DNA of 64,000 nt, from positions 248,001 through 312,000 of the forward strand of contig NZ_WQCA01000006.1 in NCBI RefSeq assembly GCF_013032445.1, read 5' to 3'. The notes under the pieces were generated by a model. That model saw nothing but the letters and a program-made list of their open reading frames with translations, was not told the origin of the DNA and did no database searches. Source of the stretch: Ruegeria arenilitoris (lineage in GTDB: Bacteria; Pseudomonadota; Alphaproteobacteria; Rhodobacterales; Rhodobacteraceae). The position numbers were made by a program, and so were the translations under genes. Shown one piece after another: positions 52,459-62,697 of this stretch (position 1 is the first letter of the stretch; each line of letters begins with the position of its first letter).

Positions 52459-52734
52459 TTACTCGCGCGGTTCAAGCTGGTTCAACCAGTCGAAATCGCG
52501 CACCGAGATCACGCCCGAGATGATGATCCCCGCGATGATCGCCCAGAGCACCGCCGAAATCCCGGTGGTGATCCAGAGCTTTTTCTTCATGTGATGCACT
52601 TCCGGCGCGCCCGCATGGGTGCCCGGAACGATATCGCCCAGATCACCCTGCGTCTTGATACGGATCGGCAGCACGACCAACAGCGTCAGGAACCAGATGA
52701 CGGCAAACAGGACCAGTGCAGCGGTGATCGTCAT
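52459..52734 (-). CDS. DUF1467 membrane protein
   Basis: 91 aa, two membrane helices (ITAALVLFAVIWFLTLLVVLP and WITTGISAVLWAIIAGIII), with the family's DUF1467 linker GDIVPGTHAGAPEVH between them. In alphaproteobacteria it regularly follows mce, as here (17 bases after). Role unknown. Confidence 0.88.
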   Translation of the reverse strand: MTITAALVLFAVIWFLTLLVVLPIRIKTQGDLGDIVPGTHAGAPEVHHMKKKLWITTGISAVLWAIIAGIIISGVISVRDFDWLNQLEPRE

Positions 52735-52750
52735 AACAGCCTCGCTTGGA

Positions 52751-53155
52751 TCAGACCTGTTCCAACTCGACCAGGCAGCCGTTGAAATCTTTGGGGTGCA
52801 GGAACAGCACAGGCTTGCCATGCGCGCCAATCTTGGGCTCTCCCGACCCCAGAACGCGGGCACCGGTTTCCTTCAGGTGGTCGCGGGCGGCAATGATGTC
52901 ATCGACCTCATAGCAGACGTGGTGAATGCCACCGGCCGGGTTTTTCTCCAGAAAGCCGTTGATCGGACTGTCATCGCCCAGCGGATACAGCAACTCGATC
53001 TTGGTGTTCGGCAGTTCGATGAACACCACGGTCACACCATGATCTGGTTCGTCCTGCGGCGCGCCGACCTTGGCACCCAGTGCGCTGCGATACTGCTCGG
53101 ATGCGGCCTCAAGATCAGGCACGGCAATGGCGACATGGTTCAGACGACCAATCAT
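52751..53155 (-). CDS. mce: Methylmalonyl-CoA epimerase
   Basis: 134 aa, single VOC-fold pair. Metal-ligand motifs: LNHVAIAV near the N-terminus (His), VFIELPNTKIELLYP (Glu), GIHHVCYEVDD (His) and GCLVELEQ (Glu). Interconverts R and S methylmalonyl-CoA in propionyl-CoA use. GGAGGAG precedes the start. Co-transcribed with DUF1467. Confidence 0.93.
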   Translation of the reverse strand: MIGRLNHVAIAVPDLEAASEQYRSALGAKVGAPQDEPDHGVTVVFIELPNTKIELLYPLGDDSPINGFLEKNPAGGIHHVCYEVDDIIAARDHLKETGARVLGSGEPKIGAHGKPVLFLHPKDFNGCLVELEQV

Positions 53156-53289
53156 AGAATTCTCCTCCGTTCTGCGTTGCAGCGGTTATGGGGGCTGTTT
53201 GGTCAAAGAACAAGTGCGCCAAATTGCCGTTAACGTCGTGTTAGCCAGAACTTCCTAGCGTGGGGCATCTGCTGATTAGGAGTTCTGTT

Positions 53290-54006
53290 ATGGACGATTC
53301 GAGCCCCTTCGCCTCTCCCGCGCAGCCGACGGCCATGCGGCCTCTGCTGGGTCAAACCATTCTGGTTGTCGAAGACAGCCGCTTTGCCTGTGACGCGATC
53401 CGGCTGATGTGCCTGCACAGCGGCGCCCGCATCCGGCGCGCAGATTGCCTAACCTCGGCGCGGCGTCACCTGCAGATCTATCGCCCCTCGGTCATTCTGG
53501 TGGATATCGGCCTGCCGGATGGCTCTGGGGCCGAGTTGATCGCCGAACTGACCGAGGCCAGCCCGCGTATCGGTGCTATTCTGGGGATGTCCGGGGATGA
53601 GGATGCACAGGACTCGGCGCTACAGGCAGGGGCTGATGGTTTCTTGCACAAACCTCTGAAATCGCTTTCCTACTTTCAGAAGTTCATTCTGGAAAGCCTG
53701 CCCGAGGATCGCCGCCCCAACAGCCTGCACGCGGTGAAGGATGAGGTCATTCGCCCCGATCCGATGGCCTATCAGGACGACATGGCTCATATTGCGGACG
53801 TTCTGGCCGGGCCGAACGATCACCGCACATTGGACTATGCGGCGCAATTCCTGCGCGGCGTTGCCCGCGATGCCGAAGATACGATTCTGGCCGATGCGGC
53901 ACAAAAGCTGGCGGAATCGCGTGCATGTGGCACGCCCGTCACCGCTCTGGCCGCGCAGGTTGCGGGTATCGTTCAGGCGCGGCTGGAACAGCGTGAGGCG
54001 ATCTGA
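53290..54006 (+). CDS. Response regulator with atypical helical C-terminus
   Basis: 238 aa. REC domain at ~30-150: LVVEDSRFA acid pocket, phospho-acceptor Asp in ILVDIGLPDG, Thr/Ser region GMSGD and Lys in FLHKPLK. The C-terminal ~80 residues form a helical segment (LDYAAQFLRGVARDAED..., LADAAQKLAESR) that recalls an Hpt bundle in spacing but has no histidine at the expected place. No DNA-binding domain. AGGAG is upstream of ATG 53290. No kinase gene nearby. Confidence 0.85.
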   Translation: MDDSSPFASPAQPTAMRPLLGQTILVVEDSRFACDAIRLMCLHSGARIRRADCLTSARRHLQIYRPSVILVDIGLPDGSGAELIAELTEASPRIGAILGMSGDEDAQDSALQAGADGFLHKPLKSLSYFQKFILESLPEDRRPNSLHAVKDEVIRPDPMAYQDDMAHIADVLAGPNDHRTLDYAAQFLRGVARDAEDTILADAAQKLAESRACGTPVTALAAQVAGIVQARLEQREAI

Positions 54007-54007
54007 G

Positions 54008-54238
54008 ATGGTGACGGCTTACTTTCTGACGGCCACGATCCTGAGCATCTGGGTCTATTTTCAAACCAGAACGACGGCGAGGAACATCCGGGACGCGCGT
54101 GACGCGCTTCCCTGCCCCGCATGTGCGGCGACAGAACGCAAACGCTCGCATGTCGTGCCGGCAATGCCTTTGAAACACCCCTTCCCAGAGAGTGATTCAA
54201 AAGAAAAGCCCGCCGCAGGGTCTGCGACGGGCCGTTGA
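54008..54238 (+). CDS. Possible small membrane protein
   Basis: 76 aa directly after the response regulator. One hydrophobic helix at the N-terminus (YFLTATILSIWVYF), then a basic tail with a CPAC motif. No clear ribosome site. The last third runs through the aspS terminator hairpin, so the 3' end may be artefactual. Included at low confidence because it follows a real gene by one base. Confidence 0.35.
   Translation: MVTAYFLTATILSIWVYFQTRTTARNIRDARDALPCPACAATERKRSHVVPAMPLKHPFPESDSKEKPAAGSATGR
54200..54232 (-). terminator. Terminator after aspS
   Basis: GCCCGCCGCA (54208-54217) / TGCGACGGGC (54223-54232), one mismatch, followed on the minus strand by TTTTCTTTT. Confidence 0.85.
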
Positions 54239-56014
54239 TCAATCCTGCGGGATGATACGCAATCCCAACTCCATCAACTGATCCGAGGTCGGATCGGAGG
54301 GCGCGTCCATCATCAGGTCTTCGGCGCGTTGGTTCATCGGGAACATCATGACCTCGCGGATGTTGGCCTCGTCGGCCAGCAACATCACGATCCGGTCGAT
54401 CCCGGCAGCACAGCCACCGTGCGGCGGGGCGCCATAGTGGAAAGCGCTGAACAGGGCACCAAAGCGGGATTTGACTTCGTCCTCGCCGTAGCCTGCCAGT
54501 TCGAACGCCTTCAGCATGATCTCGGGCTTGTGGTTTCGGATCGCGCCCGAAACCAGCTCATACCCGTTACAGGCCAGGTCATACTGATAGCCGCGCACGT
54601 CCAGCGGGTTGCCGTTCAGGGCTTCCAAACCGCCCTGCGGCATCGAGAACGGGTTGTGCTCAAAGTCGATCGCGCCGGTTTCCTCGTCCTGCTCATAGAT
54701 CGGGAAGTCCACGATCCAGGCAAAGGCAAAACGATCTTTCTCGGTCAGGTTCAGCTCGTCGCCGATCACGTCACGCGCCTTGCCTGCGACCTTTTCAAAG
54801 GCTTTCGGCTTGCCGCCCAGAAAGAACGCAGCATCGCCTACGCCCAGACCCAGTTGCTGTCGGATCGCCTCGGTCCGCTCGGGGCCGATGTTCTTGGCCA
54901 GCGGACCAGCGGCCTCCATGCCTTCGCCCTGATCGCGCCAGAAGATATAGCCCATGCCGGGCAGACCCTCTTTTTGCGCAAAAGCGTTCATGCGGTCACA
55001 GAATTTGCGGCTGCCACCAGTGGGTGCCGGGATGGCGCGGATTTCGGTGCCTTCCTGCTCCAGCAGCTTCGCGAAAATCGCGAAGCCAGATCCGCGGAAG
55101 TGGTCGGAGACCACTTGCATTTTAATAGGATTGCGCAGGTCGGGCTTGTCGGTGCCATACCACAGGGCCGCGTCCTTGTAGGAAATCTGCGGCCAGTCCT
55201 GATCAACCTTGCGGCCACCGCCGAACTCTTCGAATACACCGGTCAACACGGGCTGGATGGTGTCGAACACGTCCTGCTGCTCGACAAACGACATCTCTAG
55301 GTCCAGCTGGTAGAAATCAGTGGGCGAGCGGTCGGCGCGCGGGTCTTCGTCACGGAAGCACGGCGCGATCTGGAAATACTTGTCGAAGCCCGACACCATG
55401 ATCAGCTGTTTGAACAGCTGAGGCGCCTGCGGCAGCGCGTAGAACTTGCCAGGATGCAGACGTGACGGCACCAGAAAGTCACGTGCACCTTCGGGCGAGG
55501 ACGCAGTGATGATCGGCGTCTGATACTCGCGGAAGCCCTGATCCCACATGCGTTTGCGCATTGAGGCCACGACGTCAGAACGCAAGGTCATGTTTTGCTG
55601 CATCGCTTCGCGGCGCAGGTCCAGGTAACGATAGCGCAAGCGGGTTTCTTCGGGGTATTCCTGATCGCCGAAGACCATCAGCGGCAGCTCGTCGGCCGCA
55701 CCCAGCACCTCAAGCTCGCGCACGTACACTTCGATCTCACCGGTGGGCAGCTTCGGGTTCACCAGCTCAGGGTCACGGGCTTTGACGTTACCGTCGATGC
55801 GGATACACCACTCGGAACGCACCTTCTCAAGCTCGGCAAAGGCCGCGCTGTCGCCGTCGCACAAAACTTGGGTCACGCCGAAATGGTCGCGCAGGTCGAT
55901 GAACAGCACGCCACCGTGATCTCGGACACGATGCACCCAACCGGACAGGCGGACGGTTTCACCAACATTGGCGGCGGTCAGAGCGGCGCAGGTGTGGCTG
56001 CGATAGGCGTGCAT
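54239..56014 (-). CDS. aspS: Aspartate-tRNA ligase
   Basis: 591 aa, bacterial-type length with the GAD insertion domain. OB-fold anticodon domain first ([23 protein letters not shown]). Class II motifs: motif 2 [19 protein letters not shown] and motif 3 [14 protein letters not shown]. Charges tRNA-Asp (and tRNA-Asn if asparagine is made by transamidation). Stops 6 bases before its terminator. Confidence 0.97.
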   Translation of the reverse strand: MHAYRSHTCAALTAANVGETVRLSGWVHRVRDHGGVLFIDLRDHFGVTQVLCDGDSAAFAELEKVRSEWCIRIDGNVKARDPELVNPKLPTGEIEVYVRELEVLGAADELPLMVFGDQEYPEETRLRYRYLDLRREAMQQNMTLRSDVVASMRKRMWDQGFREYQTPIITASSPEGARDFLVPSRLHPGKFYALPQAPQLFKQLIMVSGFDKYFQIAPCFRDEDPRADRSPTDFYQLDLEMSFVEQQDVFDTIQPVLTGVFEEFGGGRKVDQDWPQISYKDAALWYGTDKPDLRNPIKMQVVSDHFRGSGFAIFAKLLEQEGTEIRAIPAPTGGSRKFCDRMNAFAQKEGLPGMGYIFWRDQGEGMEAAGPLAKNIGPERTEAIRQQLGLGVGDAAFFLGGKPKAFEKVAGKARDVIGDELNLTEKDRFAFAWIVDFPIYEQDEETGAIDFEHNPFSMPQGGLEALNGNPLDVRGYQYDLACNGYELVSGAIRNHKPEIMLKAFELAGYGEDEVKSRFGALFSAFHYGAPPHGGCAAGIDRIVMLLADEANIREVMMFPMNQRAEDLMMDAPSDPTSDQLMELGLRIIPQD

Positions 56015-56093
56015 GGATCATATCCCTTCGGGCGCAGAATTCGTCGCGCCGATACACCCCGTCAGGCTTGGAAAGTCAAGGCAGGTATACCGC

Positions 56094-56765
56094 TCAAAAC
56101 GGCCTTTGCACGTTGCCCGAGTAGAAATAGATGCCCAGACCCGCAGCAAAGATGATGTTCCCGGCGATCGCGTGCAGCAGGACGGCATAAAAAAACGATC
56201 CACGCTTGCGATAGGCCCATGTGAACAGAAGCCCTCCGGCAAAGGTCATGGCGGCGACGATCCAGCTCCAGTACATCAGGTGCGCGAGTGAAAATAGTGC
56301 CGCGTTCAGCAGGTAAGCCGCGCGCCCATTCGGCAGGATCGCGTGGTAGCGGCGGAAGAACAGCGAGCGGAACAAAAGCTCCTGCGGCAGGGCCGACAGC
56401 AGCGGGTAACCAAGCCAGATTACCAGCAGAAACTCGGGCCGATTGCGCAGCAGGAAGAACGCCGCCTCGGGCCGGGTGGCCATCACAAGCGCAGCACAGA
56501 ATGAGGTCATTGCAACTGCAAACAGCGCGACTTCGCCCCACGACCAGTTGCGCCAGTTGTATCGCAGCTCGGCCCAGGAAAAGCCGGGTGTGTAGTGTAG
56601 CAGCACGATGCCGATGGCCGTGAAGGCAAAAAGCGACGGAAACATCCAGCTCGGAGGGAAAAACACCGCTATTAGCACCGGCACAGCCATGAAGAACAGC
56701 CCGAATTCCAGTCGCAATCGCAGATGCGGGACCGCGCTGTCCACCCAATCGGTTTGTTTGCTCAC
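56094..56765 (-). CDS. CPBP-family intramembrane protease with altered motif 1
   Basis: 223 aa, six to seven membrane helices. CPBP/Abi motifs are present as PQELLFRSLFFRR (motif 1), HLMYW (motif 2) and HAIAGNII (motif 3). Motif 1 normally reads EE-x3-R; here the first Glu is Gln (QELLFR). That might weaken protease activity or alter metal binding. Starts 4 bases inside the pabC-like gene's 3' end. Confidence 0.88.
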   Translation of the reverse strand: MSKQTDWVDSAVPHLRLRLEFGLFFMAVPVLIAVFFPPSWMFPSLFAFTAIGIVLLHYTPGFSWAELRYNWRNWSWGEVALFAVAMTSFCAALVMATRPEAAFFLLRNRPEFLLVIWLGYPLLSALPQELLFRSLFFRRYHAILPNGRAAYLLNAALFSLAHLMYWSWIVAAMTFAGGLLFTWAYRKRGSFFYAVLLHAIAGNIIFAAGLGIYFYSGNVQRPF

Positions 56766-57409
56766 TGTTCTGCCAACTCCGCCCGGATCAGACCACGCAA
56801 CGAATTTCCCATATAGATTTTTGATGCGTTTTTCAGGTCGGTCAAGGTCAGGGTGGCCTCGGTAACCTGTTTATTATCCAGTAGTTCTTCGCGCAGAATG
56901 CCCGGCAGGACGCCACAGGACAAAGCAGGCGTCAGGTGACGACCGTCGGGCATGTGCAGAAACAGGTTGGTGATGGTGCCTTCGCAAAGTTCGTCGCGTT
57001 CGTTGAGGAACAAAACCTCGTCGATCCCTTTCGGCAGGGACGCACGGGCGCTGTCATAGAGCGCACGTTGGGTTGTCTTGTGCCGCAACCAGATGTCATC
57101 TGCAGTCAGGCGTGTCTGAGCAATCGCCACGCGCCAGACCGAAGGGTTGTCGGCCAGCGCCCCGGTCGTCACGTCCAGCTTCCCATCTGCGGCTAGCGTC
57201 AGACGGCAGCGCAGCGGCGATGCTCCAACCACTGCGTCCAGCTTTTCAACGGCTACCCTGCCATCGAAGGGAAACCCAAACGCGATGGCCGAGCGCGCCA
57301 AGCGGGCCAGATGCTGGTCCTGCCGCACAAATCCCTGCCCCGGCCGAAAGGCCAACGTTTCAATCAGGCGGAAGTTAGCGTCAATTGGTGCGCAAAGCGG
57401 GCTTTCCAT
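56762..57409 (-). CDS. pabC: Aminotransferase class IV, aminodeoxychorismate lyase type
   Basis: 215 aa, short for the family (~270-290). PLP lysine in RHKTTQRALYD; LNERDELCEGTITNLFL and LSCGVLPGILREELL are typical. Completes p-aminobenzoate synthesis after PabB by releasing pyruvate. Its 5' end overlaps pabB by 46 bases. Could instead act as a branched-chain type IV enzyme, but the partner argues for PabC. Confidence 0.85.
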   Translation of the reverse strand: MESPLCAPIDANFRLIETLAFRPGQGFVRQDQHLARLARSAIAFGFPFDGRVAVEKLDAVVGASPLRCRLTLAADGKLDVTTGALADNPSVWRVAIAQTRLTADDIWLRHKTTQRALYDSARASLPKGIDEVLFLNERDELCEGTITNLFLHMPDGRHLTPALSCGVLPGILREELLDNKQVTEATLTLTDLKNASKIYMGNSLRGLIRAELAEQ

Positions 57410-58497
57410 AGCGCTTCCTCATATTCGGATGGGGCCGTGCTGTCCCAGACCACGCCGCCGCCCACATTCAGCGTGGCCTTGCTATCCTCGACCATCAGCG
57501 TGCGGATCGCCACGTTGAACTCGGACCGACCGTCGGGTGCAGCCCAGCCAATGGCGCCGCAATAGATATCGCGGGGCCAGGGTTCGAGGTCCGACAGAAT
57601 CTCCATCGCGCGGATTTTCGGTGCGCCGGTAATCGAACCACAGGGAAACAGCGCCATCAGAATATCAGACAGCTCGGCCCCCAGATGCAACTGCGCCTGC
57701 ACCAGTGAGATCATCTGGTGCACGGTGGCATAGGTCTCGACCTTGAACAGTTCAGGCACCTTGACCGATCCGGGCAGCGCGACGCGGCTGATATCGTTGC
57801 GCAGCAGGTCGACGATCATAAGGTTCTCGGCCCGGTTCTTTTCGTCGATCGACAGAAAAGCACGGCGGCGCGCGTCCTCGGCCATGTCCTCGCTGCGCGG
57901 CTGGGTGCCCTTCATCGGGCGGGTTTCGATCATCCGGTCCGCATCGGTGCGGAAAAACAGCTCGGGCGAGCGGCTGAGCAAATCGGGCAGACCATCCTGC
58001 TGAACCAGCGCGCCATGACCTACCGGCTGCCCGCTCGCCAAAGTGGCATAAAGCGCGGCACTGTCGCCTTCGACCGTCAGATCGATGGGAAAGGTCAGGT
58101 TGGCCTGATAGATATCGCCCGCGCCGATAGCATCGTGAACCTGCTGAAAGGCTTCTGTGTAGCGCGCCTCATCCCAGCGCGGTTCGAAACCGGTGACACC
58201 GCCCGAAGCCGCAGGCAGATCACGCTGGACTGGCTCTCCATAGACTCCGAAACACAAAAGAGGTAGGCGGCGATCGTCCGGCAGACGGTCGGTCAGGCGG
58301 GGTTCCAGCGCATAGCCAAGTTCATAGCTGGCATAACCTGCCAGCCACGCCCCCTCGGCGCGCGCCTCATCCAGCGCCGCCAGCGCGTGGGGCACGTCTT
58401 CCGCCTTGTCTGCGCGGATCACATTGGCAGGCCGGTCGAAACTGGTTCCGGGCCCGGCCGGCCCCTGATCGAAACGAATACGCAATTGCATCCTCAT
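57364..58497 (-). CDS. pabB: Aminodeoxychorismate synthase component I
   Basis: 377 aa, the short PabB form lacking a large N-domain. Chorismate-binding core: DIYQANLTFP, RSPELFF, ETRPMKGTQPR, MIVDLLRNDISRV and CGSITGAPKIRAMEI (catalytic and Mg residues). It makes 4-amino-4-deoxychorismate from chorismate and ammonia. A PabA glutaminase is not in the window. Start could be 58491. Confidence 0.92.
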   Translation of the reverse strand: MRMQLRIRFDQGPAGPGTSFDRPANVIRADKAEDVPHALAALDEARAEGAWLAGYASYELGYALEPRLTDRLPDDRRLPLLCFGVYGEPVQRDLPAASGGVTGFEPRWDEARYTEAFQQVHDAIGAGDIYQANLTFPIDLTVEGDSAALYATLASGQPVGHGALVQQDGLPDLLSRSPELFFRTDADRMIETRPMKGTQPRSEDMAEDARRRAFLSIDEKNRAENLMIVDLLRNDISRVALPGSVKVPELFKVETYATVHQMISLVQAQLHLGAELSDILMALFPCGSITGAPKIRAMEILSDLEPWPRDIYCGAIGWAAPDGRSEFNVAIRTLMVEDSKATLNVGGGVVWDSTAPSEYEEALWKARFAHQLTLTSA

Positions 58498-58667
58498 TTG
58501 CCGTGTTGCGCGGTATAGAGGATCGGGCGGTAAGGGAAAGAGGGGAAAGCGGCAATTTCACCCCCAATTCCGATACCCCTTGAACCTTTTCGCGCGGTCC
58601 CTATAACGCAGGACAATTTGGGCGCTTGGGGGCGCCCTGACTCGCGAACAATCGAAGGAATGTGGCC

Positions 58668-61600
58668 ATGCCGAGAAGAACCGACATCAAGTCGATCATG
58701 ATCATCGGGGCTGGCCCCATTGTTATCGGTCAAGCCTGCGAGTTCGACTATTCCGGCGCACAGGCGTGTAAAGCGCTGCGCGAAGAAGGATACCGGGTCA
58801 TTCTGGTGAACTCAAACCCGGCCACGATCATGACAGATCCCGGGCTGGCAGACGCCACCTATATCGAGCCGATCACCCCCGAAGTTGTTGCCAAGATCAT
58901 CGAAAAAGAACGCCCCGACGCGCTGCTGCCCACCATGGGTGGACAGACCGGCCTGAACACCTCTCTGGCGCTGGAAGAGATGGGCGTGCTGGACAAGTTC
59001 GGTGTCGAGATGATCGGCGCCAAGCGCGACGCCATCGAGATGGCCGAAGACCGCGCCCTGTTCCGCGAGGCGATGGACCGGCTGGGTCTTGAAAACCCCA
59101 AAGCGACCATCGTGACCGCCCCCAAGCGCGAGGACGGCGGCACAGACCTGGATTCAGGCGTTCAAATGGCGCTGGACGAGTTGGAAGAGATCGGCCTGCC
59201 CGCCATCATCCGCCCCGCCTTTACACTGGGCGGCACCGGCGGTGGTGTGGCTTATAACCGTGAGGATTATATCCATTTTTGCCGCTCGGGCATGGATGCC
59301 TCGCCGGTGAACCAGATCCTCGTCGACGAAAGCCTGCTGGGCTGGAAAGAATATGAGATGGAGGTGGTGCGCGACACCGCCGACAACGCCATCATCGTCT
59401 GTTCCATCGAAAACGTCGACCCGATGGGCGTGCATACCGGTGACTCGATCACCGTGGCCCCTGCCCTGACGCTGACCGACAAGGAATACCAGATCATGCG
59501 CAACGGCTCGATTGCTGTTCTGCGCGAGATCGGCGTCGAGACCGGTGGTTCGAACGTACAATGGGCGATTAACCCCGATGATGGCCGTATGGTCGTGATC
59601 GAGATGAACCCGCGTGTGTCACGCTCATCGGCTCTGGCATCAAAGGCGACCGGCTTCCCGATTGCCAAGATCGCCGCCAAGCTGGCCGTAGGCTACACGC
59701 TGGACGAGTTGGACAACGACATTACCAAGGTCACGCCCGCGTCGTTCGAGCCGACCATCGACTATGTCGTCACCAAGATCCCGAAATTCGCCTTTGAGAA
59801 ATTCCCGGGGTCCGAACCCTACCTGACCACCGCGATGAAGTCGGTGGGTGAGGCGATGTCCATTGGCCGCACCATCCACGAATCGATGCAGAAGGCTCTG
59901 GCCTCGATGGAATCGGGTCTGACCGGCTTTGATGAGATCGAAATCCCCGGCCTGAACGTCGGCCTCTGGGACGAAGCCGATGACAAGGCCGCCGTGATCA
60001 AGGCGATCAGCCAGCAGACCCCCGACCGTTTGCGCACCATTGCGCAAGCCATGCGTCACGGGCTGTCTGATGACGAGATTTTCGGCGTCACCAAGTTTGA
60101 CCCATGGTTCCTCGCCCGTATCCGCGAGATCATCGCGGCCGAGCGTCAGGTGCGCAAGGACGGTCTGCCGATGACCGAGCAAGGCATCCGCAAGCTAAAA
60201 ATGCTGGGCTTCACCGATGCACGTCTGGGCAACCTGACCGGTCGTGATGAAGACAACGTCCGCCGCGCCCGCCACAACCTGGGTGTGAAGGCCGTGTTCA
60301 AACGCATCGACACCTGCGCCGCCGAGTTCGAAGCGCAAACGCCTTACATGTATTCGACCTACGAAGCCCCGATGATGGGTGAGGTCGAGTGTGAGGCGCG
60401 CCCTTCCGACCGTAAAAAGGTGGTTATCCTCGGCGGTGGCCCGAACCGGATCGGTCAGGGCATCGAATTCGACTATTGCTGCTGTCACGCCTGTTTCGCG
60501 CTGACCGAGGCGGGTTATGAGACCATCATGGTCAACTGTAACCCGGAAACGGTGTCCACCGATTATGACACCTCGGACCGCCTGTATTTCGAGCCGCTGA
60601 CCTTCGAACACGTCATGGAAATCCTGACTAAGGAAAAGGAAAACGGCACGCTGCACGGTGTGATCGTTCAGTTCGGCGGCCAAACCCCGCTGAAACTGGC
60701 GAACGCGCTGGAAGAAGAAGGCATTCCGATCCTCGGCACCACACCGGACGCCATCGACCTGGCCGAAGACCGTGAACGGTTCCAGGCCCTGGTCAACGAT
60801 CTGGGCCTGAAACAGCCCAACAACGGCATCGCCTCGACCGACGAACAGGCGCTGGCGATTGCCGAAGACATCGGCTTCCCGCTGGTCATCCGCCCCTCTT
60901 ACGTTCTGGGCGGCCGCGCGATGGAAATCGTGCGCGATATGGAACAGCTGAAACGCTATATCAACGAGGCCGTTGTGGTTTCGGGTGACAGCCCGGTTCT
61001 GCTGGACAGCTATCTGGCCGGCGCGGTTGAGCTGGACGTGGACGCGCTGTGTGATGGTACTGACGTGCACGTCGCGGGCATCATGCAGCATATCGAAGAG
61101 GCGGGCGTTCACTCGGGCGACTCGGCCTGTTCGCTGCCGCCCTATTCGCTGTCGAAAGAGATCATCGGCCAGATCAAGGATCAAGCATTCAAACTGGCCA
61201 AGGCGCTGAACGTTGTCGGCCTGATGAACGTGCAGTTTGCTATCAAGGATGATGAGATTTACCTGATCGAAGTGAACCCCCGCGCTTCGCGCACAGTGCC
61301 GTTTGTCGCCAAGGCGACCGACAGCGCGATTGCGTCCATCGCCGCACGCGTGATGGCCGGTGAAAAACTGGCGAACTTCCCGATGCGTCCACCCTATCAG
61401 GAAGGCAAGGACACCAAGATCGCCGATCAGATGACGCTGGCCGACCCGGACATGCCGTGGTTCTCGGTGAAAGAGGCAGTGCTGCCTTTCGCCCGCTTTC
61501 CCGGCGTTGATACGATCCTTGGCCCGGAAATGCGTTCGACCGGCGAGGTCATGGGCTGGGACCGCGACTTCCCGCGCGCCTTCCTCAAGGCGCAGATGGG

Positions 61601-62012
61601 GGCCGGTATGGTTCTGCCGTCCTCGGGGCGTGCGTTCATCTCGATCAAGGATGCGGACAAGACCCCTGCGATGCTGGAAGCCGCTCAGGTGCTAGTTGAA
61701 CAGGGTTTCACTCTGGTCGCAACGCGTGGCACACAAAGCTGGCTGGCGGATCAGGGTGTGCCTTGCGACGTGGTGAACAAGGTCTATGAAGGCCGTCCGG
61801 ACGTCGTTGACATGCTGAAAGACGGTCAGGTTCAACTGTTGATGAACACCACCGAAGGCGCGCAGGCGGTTGAGGACAGCAAGTCCATCCGCTCGATCGC
61901 GCTCTATGACAAGATCCCTTATTTCACCACCGCTGCCGCCAGCCATGCCGCCGCGCTGGCGATCAAGGCGCAGGCCGAAGGGGATGTCGAGGTGAAATCG
62001 CTTCAGGGCTGA
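58668..62012 (+). CDS. carB: Carbamoyl-phosphate synthase large subunit
   Basis: 1114 aa. Two ATP-grasp halves (carboxyphosphate ~1-400 and carbamoyl phosphate ~560-940), an oligomerisation segment between them, and a C-terminal MGS-like regulatory domain (~950 on). Motifs: [83 protein letters not shown]. Start 58668 has GAAGGA 8 nt upstream. carA is not in the window. Confidence 0.97.
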   Translation: MPRRTDIKSIMIIGAGPIVIGQACEFDYSGAQACKALREEGYRVILVNSNPATIMTDPGLADATYIEPITPEVVAKIIEKERPDALLPTMGGQTGLNTSLALEEMGVLDKFGVEMIGAKRDAIEMAEDRALFREAMDRLGLENPKATIVTAPKREDGGTDLDSGVQMALDELEEIGLPAIIRPAFTLGGTGGGVAYNREDYIHFCRSGMDASPVNQILVDESLLGWKEYEMEVVRDTADNAIIVCSIENVDPMGVHTGDSITVAPALTLTDKEYQIMRNGSIAVLREIGVETGGSNVQWAINPDDGRMVVIEMNPRVSRSSALASKATGFPIAKIAAKLAVGYTLDELDNDITKVTPASFEPTIDYVVTKIPKFAFEKFPGSEPYLTTAMKSVGEAMSIGRTIHESMQKALASMESGLTGFDEIEIPGLNVGLWDEADDKAAVIKAISQQTPDRLRTIAQAMRHGLSDDEIFGVTKFDPWFLARIREIIAAERQVRKDGLPMTEQGIRKLKMLGFTDARLGNLTGRDEDNVRRARHNLGVKAVFKRIDTCAAEFEAQTPYMYSTYEAPMMGEVECEARPSDRKKVVILGGGPNRIGQGIEFDYCCCHACFALTEAGYETIMVNCNPETVSTDYDTSDRLYFEPLTFEHVMEILTKEKENGTLHGVIVQFGGQTPLKLANALEEEGIPILGTTPDAIDLAEDRERFQALVNDLGLKQPNNGIASTDEQALAIAEDIGFPLVIRPSYVLGGRAMEIVRDMEQLKRYINEAVVVSGDSPVLLDSYLAGAVELDVDALCDGTDVHVAGIMQHIEEAGVHSGDSACSLPPYSLSKEIIGQIKDQAFKLAKALNVVGLMNVQFAIKDDEIYLIEVNPRASRTVPFVAKATDSAIASIAARVMAGEKLANFPMRPPYQEGKDTKIADQMTLADPDMPWFSVKEAVLPFARFPGVDTILGPEMRSTGEVMGWDRDFPRAFLKAQMGAGMVLPSSGRAFISIKDADKTPAMLEAAQVLVEQGFTLVATRGTQSWLADQGVPCDVVNKVYEGRPDVVDMLKDGQVQLLMNTTEGAQAVEDSKSIRSIALYDKIPYFTTAAASHAAALAIKAQAEGDVEVKSLQG

Positions 62013-62046
62013 CCGGCCCGAACCCGCTTAAATGCAAGACATTTTA

Positions 62047-62084
62047 CGCGCCCGTTGACCCCGTGTCTTCGGGCGCGCATCTTT
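62047..62084 (+). terminator. Terminator after carB
   Basis: CGCGCCCG (62047-62054) / CGGGCGCG (62070-62077), then CATCTTTTCT. Confidence 0.7.
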
Positions 62085-62112
62085 TCTGCAAACGAGCAGA
62101 AGGAAACAAGAA

Positions 62113-62187
62113 ATGCTCAGGTTTATGGTATTCGCCACCCTGATGACCCTAGCCGCTTGTGATGTACCGCTGGTTCCGTTGATCTGA
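62113..62187 (+). CDS. 24-residue lipoprotein
   Basis: ATG 62113 with AAGGAAA upstream encodes M-L-R-F..., hydrophobic FATLMT then lipobox LAAC with the acceptor Cys at about residue 16. Only eight residues follow (DVPLVPLI) before TGA at 62185. Resembles entericidin-like or other minimal lipoproteins in plan, not in sequence. It is too small for usual gene callers but has a full signal. Confidence 0.6.
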   Translation: MLRFMVFATLMTLAACDVPLVPLI

Positions 62188-62266
62188 CGCGGCCTTTGGC
62201 GCTGTTTTCACTGTTCCTGTGGGTATGCATGCTGCATGATGCGGTCCTAAAACCAACAGGGCAGCC

Positions 62267-62677
62267 ATGCGCCTATACACCACATACGGCACCAATGACC
62301 TGAAACGGGCCATCCGGTTCTATGACGCGATTTTTGCCGTTCTGGAGCAGCCCCGCCTGCCGGGATGGACCAAGGATAGCGCGGGTTGGGGAACCGAACC
62401 TGACGCCGGTGTCGGGTTTTGGGTCTGTACGCCCTTTGACGGCAGCACCGCCAGCGTAGGGAATGGCACGATGATGGCCTTCCCCGCCAACAGCGCCGCG
62501 CAGGTCAGGCAGGTTCACGCGGCGGGGCTGGAAAACGGCGGCACTGACGAAGGGGCGCCGGGTACGCGGGACCGCTATGCGCCCGATTTCTATGTTGCCT
62601 ATCTGCGCGACCCGGATGGCAACAAGCTGTCCTGTTTTTACTACCACTACGACCCGGCAGAAGACCCGGGCGACTGA
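62267..62677 (+). CDS. VOC-family (glyoxalase/bleomycin resistance-like) protein
   Basis: 136 aa, one VOC fold. YGTNDLKRAIRFYDAIF start, FWVCTPFDGST middle, and YLRDPDGNKLSCFYY end with the conserved DPDGN. Metal ligands are not complete by eye, so substrate class is open. Confidence 0.85.
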   Translation: MRLYTTYGTNDLKRAIRFYDAIFAVLEQPRLPGWTKDSAGWGTEPDAGVGFWVCTPFDGSTASVGNGTMMAFPANSAAQVRQVHAAGLENGGTDEGAPGTRDRYAPDFYVAYLRDPDGNKLSCFYYHYDPAEDPGD

Positions 62678-62697
62678 AAACAGCCGCCCGGTATTCG

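Noticed and set aside
60195-61184. 329-codon minus frame opposite carB
   Set aside because: Antisense shadow of the second half of an unmistakable carB.
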